From Parazoarcus communis (lineage in GTDB: Bacteria; Pseudomonadota; Gammaproteobacteria; Burkholderiales; Rhodocyclaceae), in assembly GCF_003111645.1 (NCBI RefSeq), contig NZ_CP022187.1, positions 1,240,001 to 1,304,000 on the forward strand: a DNA stretch of 64,000 bases, written 5' to 3'. A model generated the notes under the pieces. The model made no database searches. It saw only the letters and a list, made by a program, of their open reading frames with translations, and was not told the origin of the DNA. Positions within the stretch are counted from its first letter, which is position 1, and every line of letters starts with the position of its first letter. Shown piece by piece: positions 36,629 through 45,792 of this stretch. A program made the translations under genes and the position numbers.

Positions 36629-38431
36629 TCAGTGCCCCAGCCAGCCCTTCCGCAGACGGCGCACCGACGCTGCAGCCTTCTCGTCCACGGCCAGTTTGAC
36701 CACGTCACTGGCGGACGCTGCGAGTTCGACGTCGAAGCACATCAGCTCGTCGCGGCGGAAGGCGTGGACTTCGATTGAATCACCCGTCTGATGACGCTCG
36801 AGCATGCTGTCGAGGTTGGCAGCGCTGACCTTGAGCCCGTCGACGGCGAGCAGCACATCCCCCGCCGACAGCCCGGCGAGCTGAGCCGCGCCGCCGTCAT
36901 ACGCGGTCGCAATCTTCGCTTCGCCCTTTCCGTTTCCACCCGCGAGCTTGATGCCGAGCGTCGGCTTCGCGCCCGGCGCCTCGGGCTGATACGCCACGCC
37001 GAAGGGCTTGAGCAGGCGGGCCAGCGGCAGGTCGTCCGTGCCTTCGACCGCCTTGCGCAGCCAGCGCGCCAGCCGTGCGCCACAATCCTTGCCGCCGACC
37101 TCCTCGACGATGGCAAAGATGCCGTCCTCGGCAACACCGACGCCGGTCTGTCCATGGCGCTGCCACAGCAGCCGCATCACGCCATCCAGGCTACGCTTGC
37201 CGCCGGTCTCGCTGCGCAGCTGCAGGTCGAGCGCGAGTGCGATCAGCGAGCCCTTGGCGTAGTAGCTGACGATTGCGTTCGGCGAATTTTCGTCCTGCCG
37301 GTAGTACTTGCTCCAGGCCTCGAACGAGGATTCCGCCACGCTCTGCCGATGACGACCGGGACCGCGCAGGACGGCAGAAACCGTCTTGCCCACCAGTCCA
37401 AGATAGTCGGCCGGCGAGATCACGCCTGAGCGCACTAGCACGAGGTCGTCGTAATAGGACGTGAAGCCCTCGAAGGCCCACAGCAGCCGGGTGTAGTTTT
37501 CGACCGCCAGGTCGTAGGGCACGAAGGCGGCGGGCTTGATGCGCTTGACGTTCCAGGTGTGGAAGTATTCGTGGCTGCACAGGCCAAGGAAGGTCTTGTA
37601 GCCGTCGGGCAGACCGGTCATGCCTTTCCACGGCAGGTCTGCCCGGCTGGCCAGCAGCGCGGTGGATGCGCGGTGTTCCAGCCCGCCGTAACCGTCGCCG
37701 ACCAGCTGCGTCAGAAAGACGTAATAGTCCATCGGCGGGGGCGCACCGAAGAGCTCGATCTGGAACTGACAGATGCGTTCGAGATCGGCTGCAAGGCGCT
37801 CGGTATCGCAGTCGTGGCGACCGGTGAGCACGATGTCGTGGCGCACCCCGCCCGCCTCGAAACCGGCAAGCGTGAATGTGCCCATCTCGACCGGGTGATC
37901 GACCAGTTCGTCGTAGTTCTCCGCCCGGTACAGCCCGAACCCGTAAGCGAGCGCCGCGCCGATTTCGCCACGCGCGCGCGGCAGCGCGGTCGCCACTTTC
38001 CAGTCACGATAGGCCATGCCTTCCGGACTCTCGATCTCGACCAGACAGGGCCGGTCGGTGCGCCCCTCCACCGCAAGAAACACGCTGGTGCCGTTGAAGA
38101 AGCCGTGGGTCTGGTCAAGATGCGCCGCACGCACCGACAGATCCCATGCATACACTTCGTAGAACACCGTCAGCGGCTTTCCGGCAGCCAGCCCGGTAAC
38201 GAGCCAGGTGTGCTTGTCGAGCTTCTCGACCTTCGCGGCCTTTCCTCCTGACTCGGCGCGCAGGCTCACGACGTGGCGCGCGAACTCGCGAATCATGTAG
38301 CTGCCCGGAATCCAGGCCGGCAGGCTGAAACGCTGGCCTGCGGGGTCCGGATCACTGACCGTGCAGCGCAACTCGAACACATGGGCTTCAGGACGCGAGG
38401 GGCGGATGAAATAGCGGATCGGGGCAGTCAT
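36629..38431 (-). CDS. M61-family metallopeptidase with PDZ domain
   Basis: The 600-residue protein matches the glycyl-aminopeptidase (M61) family. It has an N-terminal beta domain (FSLPAWIPGSYMIREFARH) and a zinc site HEYFH in LCSHEYFHTWNVKRIKP (about residue 285). The third ligand Glu is in WAFEGFTSYYDDL. A C-terminal PDZ domain (about 500-580) includes AAQLAGLSAGDVLLAVDGLKV. No signal peptide is visible, so it is probably cytoplasmic. Related proteins of about 600 residues are widespread in proteobacteria; their substrate is poorly known. It is divergent from the DnaA-box repeat region. Confidence 0.88.
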   Translation of the reverse strand: MTAPIRYFIRPSRPEAHVFELRCTVSDPDPAGQRFSLPAWIPGSYMIREFARHVVSLRAESGGKAAKVEKLDKHTWLVTGLAAGKPLTVFYEVYAWDLSVRAAHLDQTHGFFNGTSVFLAVEGRTDRPCLVEIESPEGMAYRDWKVATALPRARGEIGAALAYGFGLYRAENYDELVDHPVEMGTFTLAGFEAGGVRHDIVLTGRHDCDTERLAADLERICQFQIELFGAPPPMDYYVFLTQLVGDGYGGLEHRASTALLASRADLPWKGMTGLPDGYKTFLGLCSHEYFHTWNVKRIKPAAFVPYDLAVENYTRLLWAFEGFTSYYDDLVLVRSGVISPADYLGLVGKTVSAVLRGPGRHRQSVAESSFEAWSKYYRQDENSPNAIVSYYAKGSLIALALDLQLRSETGGKRSLDGVMRLLWQRHGQTGVGVAEDGIFAIVEEVGGKDCGARLARWLRKAVEGTDDLPLARLLKPFGVAYQPEAPGAKPTLGIKLAGGNGKGEAKIATAYDGGAAQLAGLSAGDVLLAVDGLKVSAANLDSMLERHQTGDSIEVHAFRRDELMCFDVELAASASDVVKLAVDEKAAASVRRLRKGWLGH

Positions 38432-38562
38432 GGGCAGGACGGGCGACAGCAGCCGGAAAACGGAGAAGTCCCGATTTTAGGCGCTTTGCGAGGAGCTGCC
38501 TATTTATTGTGCAGCACGCAAAAGCCCTGTTGCTTCAAGGTGTTTGAACGCTCCCTCACACC

Positions 38563-39049
38563 TTGTCCACAGCTTCGCCCACGGCCTCCGGGGATAAACC
38601 CGATGGGTCGGACCTGTTTTCCACACCCCACGCGGAAAATTCGTGCGAATCGCCACCAAAAACACTGGACAAACGTCGAAACTCGCCGGAAAACAGGTCT
38701 GAGCGGCGCTTTTCCCGGACTTGCCTAATTTTTAGGCAGACGATGAAATCCCTTTCGATTCAAGGAGGTTTCGGCTTCCCTCACACCTTGTCCACAGCTT
38801 CACCCACGCCGCACGGGGATAAACAGGACTGATCGAACACACAATCCACAGGCCGCGCAGAAATTACGTAGAAACCGCAGCAGAAAACAGTGGACAAATC
38901 GCCGAAAAGGCCCGGGAAAGGTCTTGAAACCACGATTTCATGGGACTGCCTCATTTTTAGGCAAGCCTCGAAAAGCCTGTTGATTCAAGGCGGTTGCGGA
39001 CTCCCCCACACCTTGTCCACAGCTTCATTCACCTTGATCGTGGATAAAC
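38563..39049. other. Cluster of DnaA-box-like sequences inside the 225-bp repeats
   Basis: TTGTCCACA, the preferred DnaA 9-mer of some high-GC bacteria and one base from the E. coli consensus TTATCCACA, occurs at 38563, 38788 and 39013. TTTTCCACA, a perfect TTWTNCACA match, is at 38617-38625, and its counterpart CAATCCACA is at 38842. On the opposite strand are TTATCCCCG-like (twice) and TTATCCACG (complement of 39039-39047), plus TTGTCCACT (complement of 38890-38898). Alternating orientation and AT-rich patches resemble a replication-origin or DnaA-titration region. No dnaA, dnaN or rep gene is in the window, so function is inferred only. Confidence 0.55.
38722..38738. repeat. Inverted repeat TGCCTAA-ttt-TTAGGCA at repeat-unit boundary
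   Basis: A perfect 7-bp palindrome with a 3-base spacer opens the second unit. It is partly kept in unit 3 (38947-38963, one mismatch) and decayed in unit 1. It marks the junction of each unit and may be a protein-binding site. Confidence 0.6.
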
Positions 39050-39216
39050 ACAGTTGATCAAAGAAAGGCCGGCATCGACTCCTGCCTGCGCGACACCCGT
39101 CGTCTCTCCGAAACCCGTGCGCTGACATCCCGGCACGCCTTCATCCGGCCTGCGCTTTGTTGGTGCAGCGCGCTTGGCAGATAATCCGGCACGGAATTTC
39201 GCAAAGGTACAGATCG

Positions 39217-40179
39217 ATGCCCCCATTCAACGCCGTCTTCCTGGACATCACCCCGCTCGACCAGAACGATCTCGACCTGACTTCACTGCGGGAAGCATTT
39301 TCTGGCTTTGAGGCCTACGAGCACACCCCGGCTGAGCAGGTAATCAGCCGACTGCAGGGGGCACAGGTCGCGATCGTCAACAAGGTCAATCTGACGGCTG
39401 AAATGCTTGCAGCCTGCCCGCAACTGGAACTCGTGCTGGTTTCCGCGACCGGTCTGAACAACGTGGATCTGGACGCGGCGAAGGCACGCGGGATTGCCGT
39501 GTTCAACTGTCAGGGCTACGGCACCGCCACCGTTGCGCAACACACGCTGATGCTGTTGCTGGCACTGGCGACCCGGCTACCGGATTATCAGGCTGCGGTG
39601 AAAGCGGGCCACTGGCAGCAGGCAAAGCATTTCTGTCTGCTCGATTTTCCGATTGTCGAACTGGCGGGCAAGACCCTTGGCGTGCTTGGCCAGGGCGAGC
39701 TCGGTGGCGCAGTAACGCGACTGGCCGAGGCACTGGGCATGCGCGTGGTGGTCGGCAACCTTCCCGGGCGTCCGCCGAAGGCGGATCGTCTGTCCCTGGA
39801 TGCCTTGCTGCCCGAGGTCGATGCGCTCACGCTGCACTGCCCGCTCACCGAGCAAACACGCAATCTGATCGGCGCGCGCGAGCTTGCACTGATGAAACCC
39901 GGCGCCTTCCTGATCAATACCGCGCGTGGCGGACTGGTTGAAGAGCAGGCGCTGGCCGATGCGCTGCGTCGCGGTCATCTCGGCGGCGCTGCAACCGATG
40001 TGCTGATTCAGGAGCCCCCGGTCGCTGGCAACCCCCTGCTGGCCGACGACGTACCACGCCTGATCGTCACGCCACACAGCGCCTGGGGCAGCCGCGAGGC
40101 ACGTCAGCGCATCGTCGATCAGCTGGTCGAGAACACGCACGCGTTCAGGTCGGGGAACGCGCTGCGTCGGGTTGCGTGA
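39217..40179 (+). CDS. D-2-hydroxyacid dehydrogenase (glycerate/hydroxypyruvate-type)
   Basis: The 320-residue NAD(P)-dependent enzyme has the Rossmann motif LGVLGQGELGGAV (about 150). Catalytic Arg is in INTARGGLVEEQAL, Glu in the QEPPVAGNPLL segment and His in VTPHSAWGSREAR. The substrate-side GYGTATVAQHTLMLLLAL matches HprA-type glycerate dehydrogenases, which interconvert hydroxypyruvate and glycerate. The closest-looking group is glycerate dehydrogenase, but related enzymes act on other 2-oxoacids. The start at 39217 was chosen over an upstream frame (39157) because the family begins at this Met. Confidence 0.85.
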   Translation: MPPFNAVFLDITPLDQNDLDLTSLREAFSGFEAYEHTPAEQVISRLQGAQVAIVNKVNLTAEMLAACPQLELVLVSATGLNNVDLDAAKARGIAVFNCQGYGTATVAQHTLMLLLALATRLPDYQAAVKAGHWQQAKHFCLLDFPIVELAGKTLGVLGQGELGGAVTRLAEALGMRVVVGNLPGRPPKADRLSLDALLPEVDALTLHCPLTEQTRNLIGARELALMKPGAFLINTARGGLVEEQALADALRRGHLGGAATDVLIQEPPVAGNPLLADDVPRLIVTPHSAWGSREARQRIVDQLVENTHAFRSGNALRRVA

Positions 40180-40263
40180 GACGGATACGGCCTCGCTGAG
40201 CAGGATGGTACGCGCGGGTCCGGCGGCCCGCGCCACACGGAATCATGTGGATTGCCGTTGTGA

Positions 40264-40279
40264 CTGTATTTATTTACAG
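40264..40279 (+). promoter_or_regulatory. LexA (SOS) box upstream of dnaE2
   Basis: CTGTATTTATTTACAG is a perfect CTGT-N8-ACAG LexA operator. It lies seven bases ahead of the dnaE2 ATG and so would cover the promoter/leader region. It indicates DNA-damage induction of dnaE2. Confidence 0.88.
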
Positions 40280-40286
40280 TCCACAC

Positions 40287-43200
40287 ATGATCCCGCGCTT
40301 TGCCGAACTCCATTGCCTGTCCAACTTCAGCTTCCAGCGTGGCGCTTCGCACCCCGAAGAGCTGGCCACGCAGGCGGCGGCCTTCGGTTATGAGGCGCTT
40401 GCCATCACCGATGAATGTTCGCTGGCGGGGGTTGTCCGGGCGCATCGCTGCATTCGCGAACATGCGCTGCCTGTGCGGCTCATCATCGGCAGCGAGATCC
40501 GGCTCGAGGATGGCCCGGCACTGGTGCTCCTGGCCTGCACGCGCAAGGGATACGGTCAGCTCTCGCGGCTGATCACCCGCGGCCGCCGCGCCGCCGACAA
40601 GGGGCATTACCGGCTGCTGCGCAGCGATCTCGAACACGGGCTGGACGATTGCCTGGCCGTGCTGCTGTCACCCGACCTGCCCGACGAAAGCACCGAGGCC
40701 GCCGCCCACTGGCTCGCCAGGTGGTTTCCCGGTGCAGCCTGGATGGCCTTCATGCAGACGCTCGACGGCCGCGACGCCGCCCGTCTGACGCAACTGCGCC
40801 TGATCGGCGCACGCACCGGCCTGCGCCTCATCGCCAGCACCGGCGCGCTGATGCACGACGCCAGCCGCCGCCCGCTGGCCGATGTACTCACTGCGACGCG
40901 CCTGCTCACCACCGTGGCCGATGCCGGGCTTGCGCTCGCCGCCAATGCCGAGCGCCGGTTGCAGGCACGTGAAGTGCTCGGGCGCCGCTTTCCACCCGAT
41001 CTGCTGGCCGAAACCCTGGTACTCGCCGAACGCTGCAACTTCACGCTCGACGAATTGCGCTACGAGTATCCGGAAGAGCTCGTCCCTGCGACCGAAACGC
41101 CCGCCTCCTGGCTGCGCAAGCTGGTCGAAGCGGGGCTGCGCTGGCGCTACCGCAAGGCTGAGTCCGCCGACGACGCCCTTGCCTGCGCAGCCGCTGGGGA
41201 CGACGACCCGGCGCCCGCCAGGGTTCGTCACCAGATCGAGACCGAACTCGCCCTGATCGGCGAACTCGCCTATGAGGCGTATTTCCTCACCGTGCACGAC
41301 ATCGTCCGCTTTGCCCGCAGTGCAGGCATCCTGTGCCAGGGGCGCGGCTCCGCGGCCAACTCGGTGGTGTGCTGGGCGCTGGGCATTACCGAAGTCGACC
41401 CTTCGCTCGGCATCATGCTGGTCGAACGCTTCATCTCGCGCGAGCGCCAGGAACCGCCCGACATCGACGTCGACTTCGAGCACTCGCGCCGCGAAGAGGT
41501 CATCCAGTACATCTATCGCAAGTACGGCCGTGAGCGTGCCGCGCTGGCCGGCACCGTCATCAGCTACCGCTCGCGCAGCGCACTGCGCGATGTGGGTCGG
41601 GCGCTGGGTTTCGAGGCCGCACAGATCGAGCGCCTGACCCGCGACCGCTACTGGTTCGACGACGGACAGATCATTCCCGAGCGGGTGCGCGAGGCCGGTT
41701 TCGATCCCGACAGCCCGCAGCTCATCCAGCTCCTGTCGCTCACCCACGCCCTGATCGGCTTTCCGCGCCACCTGTCGCAGCACGTCGGCGGCTTCGTGAT
41801 TGCGCGCGGCCGGCTCGATGAGCTGGTCCCGATCGAAAACGCCGCCATGCCCGACCGCACCGTGCTGCAGTGGGACAAGGACGACCTCGACACCCTCGGC
41901 CTGCTCAAGGTCGACGTGCTCGCGCTCGGCATGCTCTCCGCACTGCGCCGTGCGCTCGACATGGTATCGGCGTGGCGTGGCACCCCGCTCAGCCTGGCCA
42001 GCATCCCGCGCGAGGAGGAGGCGGTGTACGCCATGCTGTCGCGCGCCGACACCATCGGCGTGTTCCAGATCGAATCGCGCGCGCAGATGACCATGCTGCC
42101 ACGGCTCAAGCCGACGCGTTTCTACGACCTGGTCGTCGAGGTCGCCATCGTGCGCCCTGGCCCGATCCAGGGCGGCATGGTCCATCCCTATCTCGAAGCG
42201 CGCACACGCAAGGCCCGCGGCGAAGACCCGATGGCCGGTCTGCGGCATGAGATCCGCGCCGTGCTGGAACGCACGCTGGGGGTGCCGATCTTTCAGGAGC
42301 AGGTGATGCAGCTCGCAGTGGCGGCGGCCGGCTTCACCGGTGGCGAGGCTGATCAGCTGCGCCGCTCGATGGGCGCATGGCGGCGCAAGGGCGAACTCGA
42401 GCGTTACCGCAACAAGCTGCTGCAAGGCATGGCTGCCAACGGCTACGAAGCCGAATTTGCCGAACGCCTGTGCAAGCAGATCGAAGGCTTCGGCAGCTAT
42501 GGTTTTCCGGAATCCCATGCGGCCAGCTTCGCCTTGCTGGTCTATGCCTCGGCCTGGCTCAAATGCTTCGAACCCGCAGCCTTCCTGTGTGCCCTGCTCA
42601 ACAGCCAGCCGATGGGCTTCTATTCGCCCTCGCAACTGATCCAGGACGCACGCCGCCATCAGGTCGAGGTCCGCAGCGCGGACGTCAATGCCAGCGACAG
42701 GGAATGCACACTGGAGGCGATTGACGATGAAGTAGCCGGTACTGATCGTGCACACACGAACCCTGCCGTGCGTCTGGGCCTGTGCATGATCCGCGGGCTC
42801 GGCACCGAGACCGCCACCCGCATTGCCACCGCCCGCGCCACACGGCCCTTTGCCGACGTGGCCGACCTCGCCACGCGCGCCGGCCTGGATGCCGCCACCC
42901 TGCAACGCCTGGCCGCGGCCGACGCACTCAAATCACTGGCCGGCAACCGCCGCCAGGCCTTGTGGCAGGCCACCGGCAACTGCCCGCTGCCCGGCATGCT
43001 CAAAGGCGCAGCCGGCTACGAAACCGCACTTCGCTTCGCCCCGCCCTCGGAAGCAGAGGATCTGCGTGCCGACTACAACAGGCTCGGTTTCACCCTCGGT
43101 CGCCACCCGCTGAGCCTGTTGCGCACAACCCTGCGTGGCATGCGCTTTCTGGATGCCACCGAGATCATGCACTGCCCCGACCGCATGCTCGCCCGCGCCG

Positions 43201-43466
43201 CCGGCATCGTGACCTGCCGCCAGCGCCCCGGCACCGCCAATGGCACGATGTTCATCACCCTGGAAGACGAAGCCGGCCTCATCAACATCATCGTTCGCCC
43301 CGAGCTGGTCGAACGTCAGCGCCGGCAGCTTCTGGGCGCGAAGCTGCTGGGGGTGTACGGGCAGATCAGCCGTCAGGGCCAGGTGGTGCACCTCATCGCC
43401 GGCCGCGTGGTCGACCACTCCGCCCTGCTCGGCCAGCTAGAGACCCACAGCAGGGACTTCCATTGA
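40287..43466 (+). CDS. dnaE2: Error-prone DNA polymerase DnaE2 (ImuC)
   Basis: DnaE2 is a non-essential C-family polymerase for translesion synthesis, normally working with ImuA and ImuB. The 1059-residue protein has a PHP domain (FAELHCLSNFSFQRGASHPEEL at the start) and the polymerase active-site Asp pair in EPPDIDVDFEHSRREEVIQYIYRKYG (about 390). It has the FPRHLSQHVGGFVIARG block and a C-terminal OB fold (about 980-1050, ending VDHSALL). Length and the IDVDFEHSRREEVIQ variant fit DnaE2 rather than DnaE1. The ATG follows the LexA box directly. imuA and imuB are not beside it. Confidence 0.93.
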   Translation: MIPRFAELHCLSNFSFQRGASHPEELATQAAAFGYEALAITDECSLAGVVRAHRCIREHALPVRLIIGSEIRLEDGPALVLLACTRKGYGQLSRLITRGRRAADKGHYRLLRSDLEHGLDDCLAVLLSPDLPDESTEAAAHWLARWFPGAAWMAFMQTLDGRDAARLTQLRLIGARTGLRLIASTGALMHDASRRPLADVLTATRLLTTVADAGLALAANAERRLQAREVLGRRFPPDLLAETLVLAERCNFTLDELRYEYPEELVPATETPASWLRKLVEAGLRWRYRKAESADDALACAAAGDDDPAPARVRHQIETELALIGELAYEAYFLTVHDIVRFARSAGILCQGRGSAANSVVCWALGITEVDPSLGIMLVERFISRERQEPPDIDVDFEHSRREEVIQYIYRKYGRERAALAGTVISYRSRSALRDVGRALGFEAAQIERLTRDRYWFDDGQIIPERVREAGFDPDSPQLIQLLSLTHALIGFPRHLSQHVGGFVIARGRLDELVPIENAAMPDRTVLQWDKDDLDTLGLLKVDVLALGMLSALRRALDMVSAWRGTPLSLASIPREEEAVYAMLSRADTIGVFQIESRAQMTMLPRLKPTRFYDLVVEVAIVRPGPIQGGMVHPYLEARTRKARGEDPMAGLRHEIRAVLERTLGVPIFQEQVMQLAVAAAGFTGGEADQLRRSMGAWRRKGELERYRNKLLQGMAANGYEAEFAERLCKQIEGFGSYGFPESHAASFALLVYASAWLKCFEPAAFLCALLNSQPMGFYSPSQLIQDARRHQVEVRSADVNASDRECTLEAIDDEVAGTDRAHTNPAVRLGLCMIRGLGTETATRIATARATRPFADVADLATRAGLDAATLQRLAAADALKSLAGNRRQALWQATGNCPLPGMLKGAAGYETALRFAPPSEAEDLRADYNRLGFTLGRHPLSLLRTTLRGMRFLDATEIMHCPDRMLARAAGIVTCRQRPGTANGTMFITLEDEAGLINIIVRPELVERQRRQLLGAKLLGVYGQISRQGQVVHLIAGRVVDHSALLGQLETHSRDFH

Positions 43467-43559
43467 GGCAGCACGGGGGGCTCCGCGCCGCAACCATGAC
43501 GTTGGACGCGGCTCAGGATCTGCGCCAGAGTTCACCCTTTGCACACAACAGGGACAACA

Positions 43560-44714
43560 GTGAACTCGGAAACGCAGGCTCGAACCGATGCGGACTTCAT
43601 CATTGTCGGCGCGGGCATTGCCGGTGCCTCGATCGGATACTGGCTGGCGCCCTTCGTCCGCGTCCTCATCCTCGAACGCGAATCGCAGCCCGGCTATCAC
43701 GCCACCGGACGCTCCGCCGCGATCTTCGTGCCAAGTTACGGAAACGCTCAGGTGCGGGCACTCACCCGCGCAAGCCTGTCTTTCATGCAGTCGCCCCCTG
43801 CAGGCTTCACCGGCCACCCCTTGCTGAGCCCGCGTGGGGTGCTGGTCGTGGCCACACCGGACCAGTTGCCACACCTCGATGACTTCTGGCGCGAGCTGCA
43901 GACCACCTCATCCACGGCCCGCCGTCTGTCTGCGGCCGAGGCCTGCGCCATGGTGCCGGCCCTGCGTCCGTCGCAGGTCGCGGCTGCAGTGTATGAAGAG
44001 GGCGCCTTCGATATCGACGTCAACGCATTGCATCAGGGCTTTCTCAAGGGGGTACGCCACGCCGGCGGTCAGGTCGTGTGCGACGCCGAGCTCAGCGCCG
44101 TCGAGCGCAGCGGCGAGGTCTGGACCCTTAGCGCCGGCACACGCACGTGGACGGCACCGGTGCTGATCGATGCCGCCGGCGCCTGGGCCGACATCGTCGC
44201 CGGGCTGGCGGGTGTCGCACCGCTGGGACTGGTACCCAAGCGGCGCACGGCCTGCATCCTGCCCGCACCCGCCGACATGCCCACCGCACACTGGCCGATG
44301 GTGCTCGGCGCAGCGGAGGACTGGTACATCAAGCCCGATGCAGGCGCCTTGCTCGCCTCACCCGCAAATGCCGACCCGGTACCGCCGCAGGATGTACAGC
44401 CCGAAGACCTGGATATTGCCCTGGCGATGTACCGCGTCGAAGAGATGACCACGCTGGACGCAAGCCGCCCGCGAACCCCGTGGGCCGGCCTGCGCACTTT
44501 CGCTTCCGACGGCGGGCTGGTCGGCGGTTTCGATGATCGTGTGCCCGGTTTCTTCTGGGTGGCCGCACAGGGTGGCTACGGCATCCAGACCGCCGCTGCA
44601 ATGGGTGAAGCCTGCGCAGCGCTGGTGCGACAGCTGCCGCTGCCGGCCCACATTGCGGCCGAGGGGATCAGCGAGGCCGCGCTCGGACCTGCCCGCATCC
44701 GCAACGCGCAGTAA
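43560..44714 (+). CDS. FAD-dependent oxidoreductase (DAO family)
   Basis: The 384-residue protein has the FAD-binding motif FIIVGAGIAGASIGYWLA near the N-terminus and the GRSAAIFVPSYGNAQVR segment. The C-terminal FAD contact is GFFWVAAQGGYGIQTAAAMG. It belongs to the glycine oxidase/D-amino-acid dehydrogenase fold; the amine substrate is unknown. A GTG start is used because AGGGAC lies seven bases upstream; a TTG seven codons earlier is less likely. It is convergent with a LysR gene and could be its target only if transcribed divergently, which it is not. Confidence 0.8.
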   Translation: MNSETQARTDADFIIVGAGIAGASIGYWLAPFVRVLILERESQPGYHATGRSAAIFVPSYGNAQVRALTRASLSFMQSPPAGFTGHPLLSPRGVLVVATPDQLPHLDDFWRELQTTSSTARRLSAAEACAMVPALRPSQVAAAVYEEGAFDIDVNALHQGFLKGVRHAGGQVVCDAELSAVERSGEVWTLSAGTRTWTAPVLIDAAGAWADIVAGLAGVAPLGLVPKRRTACILPAPADMPTAHWPMVLGAAEDWYIKPDAGALLASPANADPVPPQDVQPEDLDIALAMYRVEEMTTLDASRPRTPWAGLRTFASDGGLVGGFDDRVPGFFWVAAQGGYGIQTAAAMGEACAALVRQLPLPAHIAAEGISEAALGPARIRNAQ

Positions 44715-44777
44715 GTGCCCCTCTCGCTGCCGGGCGCACTGCCGCCCGCAGCGCGCACGTTCACCAGCAGGCTGGCA

Positions 44778-45683
44778 TCAAGCACCCGCCGCGAGTTGAT
44801 CGATCCGCCCTTGCAGATGCTGGCGCAGCAACTGCACCGCAGGGCCGATCTGGCGCCGGCTGGCACACAGCAGGTTGAGCGGGCTGGACTCCCCCGACCA
44901 TGCAGTGCACAGCGCCACCAGGCGCCCATCGCGCAGGTCCTGCTCGGTGTCGAGCCGCGATTTGTAGGCGATCCCATGTCCGGCCACGGCCCAGCGCCTG
45001 ACCGTCTCGCCATCGTCGGCGATGCGGTTGCCCCTGACGTTGACCAGGCTCTCTTCGCCATCACGTGAAAAGCGCCAGCGATCGTGCACCTGATCGCTGA
45101 GCATGAAGCACAGGCAGTTGTGCCGAACGAGATCGGCAGGCGTTTCGGGCCTGCCATGACGTTCGAGATAGGCCGGCGATGCACACAACACCCGTCGGTT
45201 GCTGGGCGCGAGGGGCAAGGCCACCATCCTCGAGTCCGGCGGATTGCCGTAGCGGATCGCAATATCCACCGGCTGCTGAAATACATCCGCAACCCGGTCC
45301 GACACCTGCACCCGCAACTGCAGGCGCGGATAGTCCGCAACAAACTCGTCCAGCCATGGCAACAGCAGACGCCGCCCGATGTCTGACGGGATGGATAGCT
45401 GCAGGCTGCCGCTGAGTTCGAGTTGTCCGGCCGTTGCCGCCCGTCTGCCCTGATCAAGCAACTCCAGCGCCTGCAGACAATGCTGCAGATAGGCTTCCCC
45501 CTCCTGCGACAGTCGCTGACTCCGTGTGGAGCGCACAAAGAGCCGCACGCCGAGATCGGCTTCGAGCCGTTTGAGCGAGGCGCTTGCCGCAGCCGGGGTG
45601 ATGTCCATCATGCGCGCCGCGGCGCTGAGGCTGCCGCCCTGAACGGTGCGGACGAAGATTTCGAGATCCTTGAGCGCAATCAT
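44778..45683 (-). CDS. LysR-family transcriptional regulator
   Basis: The 301-residue protein has the N-terminal winged helix-turn-helix (LKDLEIFVRTVQGGSLSAAARMM, then PAAASASLKRLEADLGVRLF). An effector-binding domain follows, with the IRYGNPPDSRMVALPLAPSNRR segment. It is the CrgA-like LTTR subgroup, which often controls a divergent oxidoreductase. Indeed the neighbour at 45793 is transcribed divergently. Start ATG at 45683. Confidence 0.92.
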   Translation of the reverse strand: MIALKDLEIFVRTVQGGSLSAAARMMDITPAAASASLKRLEADLGVRLFVRSTRSQRLSQEGEAYLQHCLQALELLDQGRRAATAGQLELSGSLQLSIPSDIGRRLLLPWLDEFVADYPRLQLRVQVSDRVADVFQQPVDIAIRYGNPPDSRMVALPLAPSNRRVLCASPAYLERHGRPETPADLVRHNCLCFMLSDQVHDRWRFSRDGEESLVNVRGNRIADDGETVRRWAVAGHGIAYKSRLDTEQDLRDGRLVALCTAWSGESSPLNLLCASRRQIGPAVQLLRQHLQGRIDQLAAGA

Positions 45684-45685
45684 TA

Positions 45686-45700
45686 TCAAATCTTGTTTGA
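45686..45700. promoter_or_regulatory. Possible LysR operator
   Basis: TCAAA-tcttg-TTTGA is a perfect 5-bp inverted repeat with a 5-base spacer, just upstream of the lysR start in the divergent intergenic region. It fits a LysR-type site but is not proven. Confidence 0.4.
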
Positions 45701-45792
45701 AATACCTTCTTCATTATCGGCGTTTTTCCGCGCAATGAAGTCGTGCATCATCCAGACATTCGCAACGCACCGATCACGAAGAAGGAATCAGC

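Larger units (their letters stand above)
38497..39062. repeat. Three direct repeats with exact 225-bp period (third truncated)
   Basis: Units begin at 38497, 38722 and 38947, each with TGCCT. They align without a single indel, so every landmark recurs at +225 and +450. A 20-bp block ending ttgtccacagcttc is identical in all three (38557-38576, 38782-38801, 39007-39026). GGATAAAC follows at 38592, 38817 and 39042, and TGGACAAA recurs at 38666 and 38891. The third unit fades after about 39060. No open frame crosses the array and no protein is suggested. It occupies most of the 785-bp gap between the M61 gene and hprA. Confidence 0.9.

Noticed and set aside
38497-39062. CRISPR array
   Set aside because: The repeat period is 225 bp with diverged repeats, not short identical repeats with unique spacers, and no cas gene is present.
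38432-39216. Confirmed chromosomal oriC
   Set aside because: Motif content is suggestive, but the usual dnaA-dnaN-rpmH neighbourhood is missing; recorded only as a candidate DnaA-binding region.
40668-42905. 745-residue frame antisense to dnaE2
   Set aside because: Overlaps the polymerase core; composition is not protein-like.
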